From assembly GCA_947624755.1 (NCBI GenBank), contig CANQLQ010000016.1:1-15771 (forward strand): a stretch of 15,771 nucleotides of DNA, written 5' to 3'. Positions 6,842-14,226 of the stretch are shown piece after piece (within the stretch, counting starts at the first letter, position 1; the number at the start of each line of letters is the position of its first letter). The position numbers and the translations under genes are program-made. The stretch comes from an uncultured Clostridia bacterium (GTDB taxonomy: Bacteria > Bacillota > Clostridia > Oscillospirales > Acutalibacteraceae). Under the pieces are notes generated by a model. It had not been told where the DNA came from and searched no databases. It saw nothing but the letters and a program-made list of their open reading frames with translations.

Positions 6842-8443
6842 ATGATAAGTACCAATAATGTAACATTACAATACGGCGGAAGGGAACTTTTTAAAAGCGT
6901 TTCAATTAATTTTACAAAGGGTAACTGCTATGGCCTTATAGGGGCAAACGGCGCAGGCAAGTCTACATTTTTAAAAATCCTTTCCGGCGAAATCGAACCT
7001 AATAAAGGCTATGTTTCAATTACTCCGGGCGAAAGACTTTCTGTTTTAAAACAGGATCATTTTGCCTATGATGAATATGATGTAATACGCACGGTTCTTA
7101 TGGGTAACCAAAGACTGGTTGACATCATGGACGAAAAGGAAATTCTTTATTCAAAAGAAGAATTTACCGAAGAAGATGGAATCAGAATCAGCGAGCTTGA
7201 AGAAGAATTTGCTGAAATGGACGGCTGGAGCGCAGAAAGTGACGCCGAAATTCTTCTTAACGCTCTCGGTATTCATAACGAATTTCATTACAGCCTTATG
7301 AAGGAGTTAAGCGGCGACCAAAAAGTTAAAGTTCTTCTTGCCCAGGCTCTTTTCGGAAATCCGGATATTCTTCTTCTTGACGAGCCGACCAACCATCTCG
7401 ATGTTGCAGCAATCAACTGGCTTGAAGAGTTCCTTATGAATTTTGAAAATACGGTTATTGTCGTAAGTCACGACAGACATTTCCTCAATAAGGTCTGTAC
7501 ACATATAGCTGACGTTGACTTTGGTAAAATTTCATTGTATGTGGGCAACTATGACTTTTGGTATGAATACACCCAAATGGCTCAAAGGCAGATGCGTGAA
7601 CAGAATAAAAAGAACGAAGCAAAGGTTAAAGAGCTTCAGGAATTTATTGCACGATTTTCCGCCAACGCTTCAAAATCAAAGCAGGCAACAAGCAGAAAGA
7701 AACTTCTTGAAAGCATAGTTATCGAAGATATGCCTGTTTCGTCGAGGCGTTTTCCGTTTATTGAATTTAAGCCTGACAGAGAAATCGGCAACGATATGCT
7801 GACTGTGGCAAATCTTTCAAAAACCGTCGGTGGCAGAAAGGTTCTTGACAATGTATCATTTACACTAAGACCGAACGAAAAAGTTGCTTTTGTCGGCACG
7901 GACGCAGTTGCAAAAACCACATTTTTCAAAATCATAACCGGAGAGCTTGAACCTGACGAAGGCTCGTTCAAATGGGGCGTTACAACTTCTCAGGCATATT
8001 TCCCGACAGATAACTCGGCTTTTTTTGACGGGGTTGATAAATCTCTTATTGACTGGGTAAGAAGCTACAGCGATCTTCAGTTTGAATCGGACGTAAGAAG
8101 CTGGCTCGGACGACTTATGTTCAGCGGCGAAGAAGCCACTAAAGCGGCAAAGGTGCTTTCGGGCGGTGAGAGAGTACGTTGTATGCTTTGCAAAATGATG
8201 CTCAGCGGCGCAAATGTTCTTATTCTTGACGAACCTACAAATCACCTTGACCTTGAATCAATTACGTCACTTAACAATGCACTCATAAAATTCAAAGGTT
8301 CAATACTTTTCACTTCTCATGACCACCAATTTGTTCAGTCTGTTGCAGACAGAATTATTGAATTTCGTCCCGACGGCGTTTATGACAAGGTTGAAACCTA
8401 TGACGAATATCTTGAAGAAAACGAGATGCTGGTTACAAAATAA
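6842..8443 (+). CDS. ABC-F family ATPase (YbiT-like)
   Basis: 533 residues with two ABC domains and no membrane segments. ABC-F proteins act at the ribosome E-site, in translation rescue or antibiotic protection. Domain 1 has Walker A GANGAGKS (34-41), signature LSGDQ and LLLDEPTNHLD. A charged linker follows, with the KKNEAKVKELQEF and RFSANASKSKQATSRKK stretches typical of the interdomain P-site arm. Domain 2 has an atypical Walker A GTDAVAKTT, signature LSGGE and LILDEPTNHLD, then TSHDHQF. The linker and ends match the clostridial YbiT-like subgroup, which usually reads GTNGLAKTT in domain 2; Asp for Asn is a further change. The start ATG has AAGGAAGTG 8-10 nt upstream. No promoter is obvious closer than 6193. 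The pseudo-phosphatase gene follows after 35 bp. Confidence 0.9.
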   Translation: MISTNNVTLQYGGRELFKSVSINFTKGNCYGLIGANGAGKSTFLKILSGEIEPNKGYVSITPGERLSVLKQDHFAYDEYDVIRTVLMGNQRLVDIMDEKEILYSKEEFTEEDGIRISELEEEFAEMDGWSAESDAEILLNALGIHNEFHYSLMKELSGDQKVKVLLAQALFGNPDILLLDEPTNHLDVAAINWLEEFLMNFENTVIVVSHDRHFLNKVCTHIADVDFGKISLYVGNYDFWYEYTQMAQRQMREQNKKNEAKVKELQEFIARFSANASKSKQATSRKKLLESIVIEDMPVSSRRFPFIEFKPDREIGNDMLTVANLSKTVGGRKVLDNVSFTLRPNEKVAFVGTDAVAKTTFFKIITGELEPDEGSFKWGVTTSQAYFPTDNSAFFDGVDKSLIDWVRSYSDLQFESDVRSWLGRLMFSGEEATKAAKVLSGGERVRCMLCKMMLSGANVLILDEPTNHLDLESITSLNNALIKFKGSILFTSHDHQFVQSVADRIIEFRPDGVYDKVETYDEYLEENEMLVTK

Positions 8444-8478
8444 TTTATGCACGGTAGAAATTTCTTTGGAGGCAATAT

Positions 8479-9180
8479 ATGATTTATGTAATGGGCGGCA
8501 CGTACGAAAACAAAGAAAAATATTTTCAAATGCTTAAAAAGCTCAATATCAGCGATGAAAATGACTCTCTTTTCCTGCTCGGAAATATTATCGGATATGG
8601 CAAAGACGGACTAAAAATTCTTTGCGATATGATGTACCGCACTAATGTTTATTCGGTTCTCGGTTTGCATGAATATTATGCTCGGGCAATATTTCCCAAA
8701 ATCCTTGAAGCCGGAGCTGTTGATGAATGTCTTTCGGTTTTATCCGACGATGCAAAGGAGCTTTTCGGAAAATGGCTTAAAAACGGCGGTTATGCCGCTG
8801 TTGAAGCTTTTCTTGCGCTTGAAAGCGAAGAAAGAGAAAGCGTTATAGATTTTCTTTCGGAATTTGCACCGTTTGAAGAGCTTGAGTTAAATGGGAAAGA
8901 CTTTGTCCTTGCAAGCGCAGGTATCAGAAATTTTGAAGAAGGAAAAGCTCTTGAAGATTATGATGAAGCCGATTTTGTATTGCAGCCTGCCGACTATTCA
9001 AAAGTATATTTCAAGGATAAATTTTTGATAACAGCCTTGGTTCCCACCGAAAAAATTCCCGGCGCTTCGGCGGGGAGGGTTTATTCGGGCAAAAAACACC
9101 TTGCGCTAAACTGCTCGGTTGGTACCGCCGGAAGACTTTGTGCGGTCTGCCTTGACACAATGAAGGTTTATTATTGCTGA
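8479..9180 (+). CDS. Metallophosphatase-fold protein lacking catalytic residues (pseudo-phosphatase)
   Basis: 233 residues, start ATG with GGAGG 7-8 nt upstream. Overall it follows the bacterial PPP-type Ser/Thr phosphatase family found in Clostridia. Family landmarks are kept in position but their key residues are replaced. The first motif (normally SDIHG) reads GGTYE at 6-10, losing the Asp and His metal ligands. The second (normally GDVIDRG) reads GNIIGYG at 35-41, losing the bridging Asp and the Arg. GNHE reads GLHE at 62-65, keeping only the His. VHAG reads ASAG at 145-148. GHTPT reads ALVPT at 186-190. The IDCG near the C-terminus reads LNCS at 210-213. The frame is open throughout with normal codon use and a good ribosome site, so it looks like a maintained pseudo-enzyme rather than a decaying gene. 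It is probably cotranscribed with the ABC-F gene. Confidence 0.75.
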   Translation: MIYVMGGTYENKEKYFQMLKKLNISDENDSLFLLGNIIGYGKDGLKILCDMMYRTNVYSVLGLHEYYARAIFPKILEAGAVDECLSVLSDDAKELFGKWLKNGGYAAVEAFLALESEERESVIDFLSEFAPFEELELNGKDFVLASAGIRNFEEGKALEDYDEADFVLQPADYSKVYFKDKFLITALVPTEKIPGASAGRVYSGKKHLALNCSVGTAGRLCAVCLDTMKVYYC

Positions 9181-9230
9181 AGAATATGGCAAAATCGCTG
9201 AAAATGTGTTGTATGACTTGACTTTTTTGC

Positions 9231-9259
9231 TTGATTATGGGGTTGAGTTGTTGTATAAT
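9231..9259 (+). promoter_or_regulatory. Promoter of the zapA-U32-dCMP deaminase operon
   Basis: TTGATT (9231-9236), a 17-nt spacer and TATAAT (9254-9259). It ends 45 bp before the zapA start. Confidence 0.72.
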
Positions 9260-9303
9260 ATGTTTATAAATGCTGATTCTCAAAGAGGAAAGGAAGTTTT
9301 CTT

Positions 9304-9696
9304 ATGGAAAGAAACAAGGTTAAACTTAATATCGGCGGTGCAGAATATTCAATTCTAACCGAAGACGATGTAAAATATGTTTCAGAGCTTGGCAAAGAAG
9401 TTGACAGAGTTCTTGCAAAAATAATGAAAGAAAATCCTCGTCTTTCAACAACGCAGGCCGCTGTGCTTATGGCTCTTGATTATGCGGACGAATTTAAAAA
9501 GGCAAGCGCGTCCGCCGACAATCTTCGCGAACAAATCAAGGACTATCTTGACGATGCTTCAAGCGCCAAGGCAAAGGCTGACCTTGCAAGAAAAGAATCT
9601 GAAAAAGCAAAAAGAGAGCTTGAAGACGCAAACATTGAAATTGAAAGACTTCGCGCTCAGCTTTCGTCCGTTCTCGACCAAATCGGCAAGAAATAA
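9304..9696 (+). CDS. zapA: Cell division protein ZapA
   Basis: 130 residues. ZapA binds and bundles FtsZ at the division ring. The N-terminal domain (about 1-70) has the expected KVKLNIGGAEYSI strand pair, then the helix with VLAKIMKENPRLSTTQAAVLMALDYADEF, a typical clostridial ZapA pattern. Residues 75-128 form a long charged coiled coil. It is longer at the C-terminus than many ZapAs but normal for Clostridia. Ribosome site AAAGGAAG lies about 7 nt before the ATG. In Clostridia zapA is often next to a U32 gene, as here (34-bp gap). Confidence 0.88.
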   Translation: MERNKVKLNIGGAEYSILTEDDVKYVSELGKEVDRVLAKIMKENPRLSTTQAAVLMALDYADEFKKASASADNLREQIKDYLDDASSAKAKADLARKESEKAKRELEDANIEIERLRAQLSSVLDQIGKK

Positions 9697-9701
9697 AAGA
9701 A

Positions 9702-9717
9702 AGGCTGCGGCTTTTGC
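9702..9717 (+). promoter_or_regulatory. Small hairpin between ribosome site and start codon of the U32 gene
   Basis: TGCGGC TTTT GCCGCA is a perfect 6-bp hairpin with a 4-nt loop. It sits just after the only purine-rich site (GAAAGG) and 13 nt before the ATG at 9731. If folded, it brings the GAAAGG to a normal effective distance from the ATG. Position is approximate to within 3 nt. It is not followed by a T-run, so a terminator is unlikely. Confidence 0.4.
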
Positions 9718-9730
9718 CGCACATAAAGAT

Positions 9731-11791
9731 ATGAATAATTGTGGTAAAATTCTTGCGCCTGCCGGTTCGGCCGAATGTGTAAAAGCTGCTGTGCGTTGCG
9801 GTGCAGACGCCGTATATCTCGGCACAAAGGATTTTAACGCAAGAAGAAATGCTGAAAACTTCGGCTTTTTTGAGCTGAAAGAAATAATTGAATATTGTCA
9901 TGCCCGCGGTGTAAAGGTGCATATTACCTTCAACACGCTTATTGATGATGAAGAAATCAACAAGGCTATAGAAACTATTAAGCACATTTGCGCTCTTTCG
10001 GCAGATGTGCTTATTTTGCAGGATTTGGGTTTTGCGCAGTTGGTTCGCAAAATAGCTCCAGAAATAGAAAGACATGCTTCAACTCAAATGTCCACAGGGA
10101 CAAGCGAGGGCATTAAGCTTCTTGAAAAGCTCGGATATTCTTTGGCGGTTCTGCCAAGAGAAATGACTAAAGATGAAATTGAAAAAATAAAGAAAAATAC
10201 CAATATTCGCCTTGAGGCTTTCGTTCACGGCGCACTGTGTATGTGCGTTTCGGGTCAGTGCTACATGAGCGCAATGTTAGGTTCTCGAAGCGGCAACAGA
10301 GGACTTTGCGCTCAGCCGTGCAGGCTTGCTTTTTCGGTAAACGGCGGTACGGGTCACGACCTGAGCCTTAAAGATTTATCGCTTGTTTCAAAAGCACGTG
10401 AGCTTTCGCAAATCGGTGTTGAATTTTTAAAAATAGAAGGCAGAATGAAGCGTCCCGAATATGTTGCGGCGGCTGTTACCGCACTGAAAAAGGCTCAAAG
10501 GGGTGAAAACGAAAAAGAAGCGCTCGATATTCTTTCGGCTGTTTTTTCACGCTCGGGATTTACCGATGGCTACTATGAAAACAAGCGCGGCAGGAATATG
10601 TTCGGTATTCGTACAAAAGAGGACGTAACGGCGGCAACGAACAAGGTTATGTCGTCGCTTCAAAGACTGTATGATAAGGAACAGCCGCTTGCGAAGGTCG
10701 ATTTTAAGTTGACTGCTCAAAGAGGTAAAAAATTAAGTCTTAATGCTTATTCGGGTGGGAAGAGCGTTATAGTAAGTGACGAATATATTCCCGAAGAAGC
10801 GCACAGCAAGCCGAGTACAAGAGATAATCTTTTTGAAAAGCTTTCAAAATGCGGCGGAACTTTTTTTGAAGTCGGAAAAGTAGAAATAAACCTTGATGAG
10901 GGCATTGTTGTACCTGCAAGCGTTATCAATTCTCTTAGAAGAAATGCGCTTTTAGAGCTTGAAAAAAGACTCGGCAAGTCCGAAGAAAAGAAATTTATTG
11001 AACCGAAAATAGATATTCCAAAGCACAAAGCGGCGGCACAGCCGAAGTTTCACATAAGAATTGTAAGTCCACGGCAGATACCGAACAATCTTGACAGGAT
11101 AGAAAATATATATGTTCCGCTTTTTGATGCAGAAAAATTTGCAGCTCTGTTAAAAGAAGAAAAAATCACGGCTGCGGTCGAAATACCGAGAGGTATTTTC
11201 GGTTCGGAAGCAGAGGTTTTGAAAGGACTTGAAAAGGCGAGACTGCTCGGCATAAAAGATGCATATTGCGGATCGCTTGATGCGGTCGCGCTTGCAAAAA
11301 AAGCCGGAATGAAAATTCATACAGGCTTTTCGCTTAATGTTTTTAATTCACTTTCGTTGATTGAGCTTGAAAAACTTGGCGCAAAATCCGTTACGCTTTC
11401 GGCGGAGCTTCCGATTGAAAAGGCAGTAAAAATCGGCGGAGAAGCAAAACGCGGCATAATTGCTTACGGCAGACTTCCGCTTATGCTCACAAGAAACTGT
11501 CCGATGAAGAATGCGGGCAGTTGTGCCGACTGCGGCAAAAAGGGCTGTCTTACCGACAGAATGGGAATAAAGTTTCCGATAGTATGTAATAACGGTTTTT
11601 CCGAAATTCTCAATTCCCGGCCTATATATCTTGCTGACCGAATGGACGATATGAAAAATATGGATTTTGTTACCCTTTATTTTACCAAAGAAAAGGGTGA
11701 ATCGGTCAACGCAATTATTGACGCTTATCGAAAGGGCAAAAGCGCAAGCGGAGAATACACGCGCGGTTTATATTACAGAGGAGTAAAATAA
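9731..11791 (+). CDS. Peptidase U32 family protein (RNA hydroxylation type, with C-terminal DUF3656-like region)
   Basis: 686 residues. The start at 9731 puts KILAPAGS at residues 6-13, as in the family; the open frame runs further upstream, but only through zapA in another frame. U32 proteins such as RlhA and TrhP take part in prephenate- and iron-sulfur-dependent hydroxylation of 23S rRNA or tRNA uridine/cytidine; peptidase activity is historical. The AAV..GADAVYLG block is at 19-31. The U32 signature EAFVHGALCMCVSGQC (162-177) is followed by GSRSGNRGLCAQPCR (184-198), giving Cys170, 177, 193 and 197 for a likely Fe-S cluster. Around 588-605 a second Cys set (NCPMK..SCADCGKKGC) precedes DRMGIKFP and the NSRPIYLAD ending. 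Intact and probably active. The exact RNA target cannot be read here. Confidence 0.87.
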   Translation: MNNCGKILAPAGSAECVKAAVRCGADAVYLGTKDFNARRNAENFGFFELKEIIEYCHARGVKVHITFNTLIDDEEINKAIETIKHICALSADVLILQDLGFAQLVRKIAPEIERHASTQMSTGTSEGIKLLEKLGYSLAVLPREMTKDEIEKIKKNTNIRLEAFVHGALCMCVSGQCYMSAMLGSRSGNRGLCAQPCRLAFSVNGGTGHDLSLKDLSLVSKARELSQIGVEFLKIEGRMKRPEYVAAAVTALKKAQRGENEKEALDILSAVFSRSGFTDGYYENKRGRNMFGIRTKEDVTAATNKVMSSLQRLYDKEQPLAKVDFKLTAQRGKKLSLNAYSGGKSVIVSDEYIPEEAHSKPSTRDNLFEKLSKCGGTFFEVGKVEINLDEGIVVPASVINSLRRNALLELEKRLGKSEEKKFIEPKIDIPKHKAAAQPKFHIRIVSPRQIPNNLDRIENIYVPLFDAEKFAALLKEEKITAAVEIPRGIFGSEAEVLKGLEKARLLGIKDAYCGSLDAVALAKKAGMKIHTGFSLNVFNSLSLIELEKLGAKSVTLSAELPIEKAVKIGGEAKRGIIAYGRLPLMLTRNCPMKNAGSCADCGKKGCLTDRMGIKFPIVCNNGFSEILNSRPIYLADRMDDMKNMDFVTLYFTKEKGESVNAIIDAYRKGKSASGEYTRGLYYRGVK

Positions 11792-11807
11792 AAAAGGAGA
11801 GATTATA

Positions 11808-12305
11808 ATGGCAAAAAGAAACGAGTATTTAACTTGGGACGAATATTTTATGGGGATTGCAATGCTTTCGTCATACCGAAGCAAAGACCCGAACACGCAA
11901 GTCGGTGCATGTATAGTCAATGACAACAACAAGATCATGTCTGTCGGATACAACGGTTTTCCGAGAGGGTGCAGTGACGACGAGTTCCCGTGGAACAGGG
12001 ACGGCGACACGTATGACACAAAATATCCGTACGTATGCCATGCTGAACTTAATGCAATATTGAATAATGCGGGCGCAAGCCTTGCCGGGTGCAGAATTTA
12101 TGTTGCGCTTTTTCCGTGCAACGAATATGCAAAGGCAATTATTCAAAGCGGTATAAAAGAGGTTGTTTATATTTCGGACAAGTATGCGGACACTCCGCTT
12201 GTCAAGGCATCGAAAAGGATGTTCAATGCCGCAGGGGTAAAAATGACCAAGCTGACACCGAGAAAAAATCAAATCCTTATAGATTTCACAGAATCAAAAA
12301 TATAG
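11808..12305 (+). CDS. Deoxycytidylate (dCMP) deaminase, lacking one zinc ligand
   Basis: 165 residues. Family members deaminate dCMP to dUMP to feed thymidylate synthesis. The ribosome site AAGGAGAG is 8 nt before the ATG, and the gene is 16 nt after the U32 stop, so they are likely one operon. The dimer/substrate stretch NTQVGACIV is at 29-37, VGYNGFPRG at 46-54, and the catalytic HAE at 78-80 (His78 zinc ligand, Glu80 proton shuttle). The usual PCNECAK zinc motif reads PCNEYAK at 103-109. Cys104 is present, but the third zinc ligand is Tyr107. TGT or TGC to TAT needs at most two changes, so a point mutation or sequence error is possible. Otherwise full length with a normal C-terminus. It directly abuts repeat block B2. 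Confidence 0.88.
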   Translation: MAKRNEYLTWDEYFMGIAMLSSYRSKDPNTQVGACIVNDNNKIMSVGYNGFPRGCSDDEFPWNRDGDTYDTKYPYVCHAELNAILNNAGASLAGCRIYVALFPCNEYAKAIIQSGIKEVVYISDKYADTPLVKASKRMFNAAGVKMTKLTPRKNQILIDFTESKI

Positions 12306-12631
12306 CGGCACGCATGGCGTGCGGCAATTACGCGGCGGGCATCGCCCGCAGGAGTTACGTGGGTTGGATTGATATAAATCTTTACACACATACCACGGCA
12401 CGGCTTGGTTCTGAATCTATTTTTATAATTTTTCGATTAAGCAATTTTGCCTCTCCTGAAAGGGGAGGTGGCACACGCAGTGTGACGGAGGGGTCACGCA
12501 TGGTGTGCGGCAATTACGCGGCGGACATCGTCCGCAGGAGTTACGCGGGCACGCATGGCGTGCGGCAATTACGCGAGTTAGATTTATGCAGGCTTTATCA
12601 TTACGCCGCGAAACGACCAAACGGCGTTATC
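12306..12631. repeat. Family B GC-rich palindromic repeat block (B2)
   Basis: It begins directly after the dCMP deaminase stop. It contains GCACGC/GCGTGC (12307 region) and GCGGGC/GCCCGC hairpins. About 150 bp from 12340 to 12490 is the reverse complement of the 152-bp units at 15335-15635, including CCTCTCCTGAAAGGGGAGG and TAAGCAATTTTGCC. A CGCGAAACG stretch at 12600-12625 matches block B1 inverted. Open frames here (such as 12089-12793) are repeat-derived. The hairpins may terminate transcription from the deaminase operon. Confidence 0.75.
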
Positions 12632-12793
12632 GTAGGGAATCCTTTAGCGAAAAAGGTTGAATCATATTCAGATTTTCCAAGTGCCTGCGGAGTATATGAA
12701 AGCCCGAAGGTACACGGCAGCGGAAAATATGGGCATTATCACGATACTACCCATGTATTTCATATTTGGTATGGTTGTGTTGTTACATATTAA
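12632..12793 (+). pseudogene. C-terminal remnant of a polymorphic (Rhs/CDI-like) toxin
   Basis: A 53-codon open stretch that starts where repeat B2 ends and stops at TAA 12793. It has no start codon of its own. Its translation ends GSGKYGHYHDTTHVFHIWYG followed by CVVTY. This composition (HxH, FHIWYG) is not repeat-like and resembles the His-rich ends of C-terminal toxin domains in Rhs, WXG/LXG and related polymorphic toxins. The body of the toxin is missing; the repeat block seems to have replaced it, or this is an orphan toxin-tip cassette. A gene in the immunity position follows after 16 bp. The assignment rests on pattern memory, not a search. Confidence 0.5.
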
Positions 12794-12809
12794 AAAGGTT
12801 GGTTACAAA

Positions 12810-13220
12810 GTGGACTTTATTGATTTCAAAGAACTCAAATATTTTATTGGCTGCAATCAAGATAATAGCTATTATTATGACATAATTCACAATAAAATAT
12901 GCGACATAGACGATATCGCGTCTGAGCTGTCTGTTGATAAAAGCGAGTTTGCCGATAATTGCTTTTATTATAACTGTATCCCGCTTCCATGTCTTGATAT
13001 TTCAGACGCATTTGACAATTTTATAACTTCATTAAACAATAAAAAAATATCCGAATATTTTAAAGATATAGATAAATGCGATGCATTAAACTATTGGCTT
13101 AAATTTGACAAAATTTTTCATGTCGGCTTTGAAAGACGGCTATGGGATGAGTATTACGACAATTATGTACATAAAAAGGCTGTAGATTGGTGTAAAGACT
13201 ATAGTATTCGTTATTGTTAA
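12810..13220 (+). CDS. UPF0158-like small protein, probable immunity protein
   Basis: 136 residues from GTG 12810, with AAAAAGG 11 nt upstream at 12792-12798, overlapping the stop of the toxin remnant. An open TTG frame from 12657 would overlap the remnant and put a shifted toxin sequence in its first 50 residues, so I reject it; an ATG at about 12753 is possible. The arrangement fits UPF0158 (PF03682): an N-terminal VDFIDFKELKYFI helix, SYYYD...ICDIDD, then CIPLP near 60-65, a helix with FDNFITSL, and the ending RRLWDEYYDNYVHKKAVDWCKDYSI. No membrane segment and acidic overall, as immunity proteins often are. Short spacing to a toxin tail, single-module size and location among repeats suggest an immunity gene (inference). 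Confidence 0.6.
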   Translation: MDFIDFKELKYFIGCNQDNSYYYDIIHNKICDIDDIASELSVDKSEFADNCFYYNCIPLPCLDISDAFDNFITSLNNKKISEYFKDIDKCDALNYWLKFDKIFHVGFERRLWDEYYDNYVHKKAVDWCKDYSIRYC

Positions 13221-13249
13221 TTGCAACTAAATCATATCGTCTCAAAAAC

Positions 13250-13323
13250 AATATGTGTATTATGGAAAATTTGTAAGCAATATGAGTATTAAGGAAGCTC
13301 TGAATTAATCAGCGCTTCCTTAG
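13250..13323. repeat. Family A element (copy A5), compact or rearranged
   Basis: The palindrome AAGGAAGCTCTGAATTAATC / AGCGCTTCCTT spans 13289-13323. The sequence to its left (GTATTATGGAAAATTTG.AAGCAA, from about 13257) is the reverse complement of the left interior of copy A4 (about 6375-6405). It therefore carries parts of two ends and may be a deletion derivative. Confidence 0.65.
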
Positions 13324-13352
13324 TTATGTTTAGTAGCTTACATATAAAATAA

Positions 13353-13396
13353 ACCGGGCTTCTTTACACCGTGAATTGTTTTTGAATAAGCCCGGT
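13353..13396 (-). terminator. Hairpin, probable lexA terminator displaced by a MITE
   Basis: ACCGGGCTT (13353-13361) pairs with AAGCCCGGT (13388-13396), a 9-bp perfect stem with a 26-nt loop. On the minus strand it is followed by TTTATTTTAT. The minus-strand gene it would serve is lexA, ending at 13630; copy A6 lies between, so the insertion likely pushed it away from the gene. Confidence 0.5.
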
Positions 13397-13423
13397 AATA
13401 AATTGCTATTGTGCAAAGATGAA

Positions 13424-13592
13424 TTAAGGAAGCACTGATTAATACAAGTTGCCCTACTTGACGGTAAATTATTCCGTCATTTTGCCCAAAAATTCTCGTT
13501 AATACACAAAGTATTGCCTTAAATTTTTGAACAAACTGACGAAAAATTTCCTCGTCAATTAGGACACCCTGAATTAATCAGTGCTTCCTTAA
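13424..13592. repeat. Family A MITE-like element (copy A6, 169 bp)
   Basis: The left end TTAAGGAAGCACTGATTAAT and the right end GAATTAATCAGTGCTTCCTTAA are nearly perfect inverted repeats. The interior matches copy A2 inverted, and copy A4 at ACACAAAGTATTGCCTTA and ATTAGGACACC. It encodes no transposase, so movement would need help from elsewhere. With A5 and the hairpin it accounts for the 409-bp gap 13221-13629. Confidence 0.82.
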
Positions 13593-13629
13593 AATTTAAG
13601 ATTTTATTTTGAATTAAGATGAGTAGTTT

Positions 13630-14226
13630 TTATCCCTGATAATCCCTGTAAAGACCTACAACCTTGCCAAGAATTACAACCTCATCAACAATAATCGGTT
13701 CAAAACTGTCATTTTCGGGCTGTAGACGAAAGTGACCGTTTTCTTTATAGAAAGTTTTGACCGTCGCTTCCTCACCGATAAGAGCAACGACTATTTCTCC
13801 GTTTTCTGCAACAGGCGTTCTTTGTACAAAAATTATATCGCCGTCAAATATACCCTTGTTTATCATACTTTCACCACGGACGTGAAGAGCAAAAACAGGT
13901 TTGTCTTTTGTAACTGTTCCCGAATAGGGCAGGTATTCTTCAATATTTTGTGTGGCAAGGATCGGATAACCTGCCGTTACAACGCCAAGAAGCGGGATCT
14001 GGTGAATGTTTTCGTTTTGACCTGTGATACGAATTGATCTTTTTAAAAGCGGATCACGACTTATATATCCCTTTTTTTCAAGCGCAACAAGATTGGACTG
14101 AACAGAAGAAGTTGAACTTAGCCCAACAGCCTGCCCGATCTCACGAACGGAAGGAGGAACACCTGTGCTGTTTCGCTCTTTTATAAATTCAAGAATCTTT
14201 TTTTGGTTTTCGGAAAGATTATTCAT
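13630..14226 (-). CDS. lexA: SOS repressor LexA
   Basis: 198 residues. LexA represses DNA-damage genes until RecA-stimulated self-cleavage. The N-terminal winged helix (about 1-70) has LSENQKKILEFI, then the recognition helix region SVREIGQAVGLSSTSSVQSNL. The cleavage site is Ala85-Gly86 within GVVTAGYP, the catalytic Ser120 is in RGESM, and the Lys157 base is in ATVKTFYK. All are present, so it should be cleavable. The C-terminal S24 domain ends normally. The ATG at 14226 has only a weak site (AGGTATTTTTT), but it overlaps the stop of a possible 14-codon leader. Promoter and operators upstream point to autoregulation. It is divergent from the SpoIIQ-like gene. Confidence 0.95.
   Translation of the reverse strand: MNNLSENQKKILEFIKERNSTGVPPSVREIGQAVGLSSTSSVQSNLVALEKKGYISRDPLLKRSIRITGQNENIHQIPLLGVVTAGYPILATQNIEEYLPYSGTVTKDKPVFALHVRGESMINKGIFDGDIIFVQRTPVAENGEIVVALIGEEATVKTFYKENGHFRLQPENDSFEPIIVDEVVILGKVVGLYRDYQG

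Noticed and set aside
7865..8245. Antisense and alternative-frame open frames inside the ABC-F, U32, S26-like and M23 genes
   Set aside because: They are shadows of genes with clear domain motifs, without their own ribosome sites or recognisable protein patterns.
12089..12631. First part of a 234-codon frame overlapping the dCMP deaminase gene
   Set aside because: It is out of frame with the deaminase and then translates repeat block B2 (the SPERGGGTRSVT type). Only its last 53 codons look protein-like and are reported as the toxin remnant.
12657..12809. Upstream TTG extension of the UPF0158-like gene
   Set aside because: It overlaps the toxin remnant in another frame and lacks a properly spaced ribosome site; the GTG at 12810 has one.
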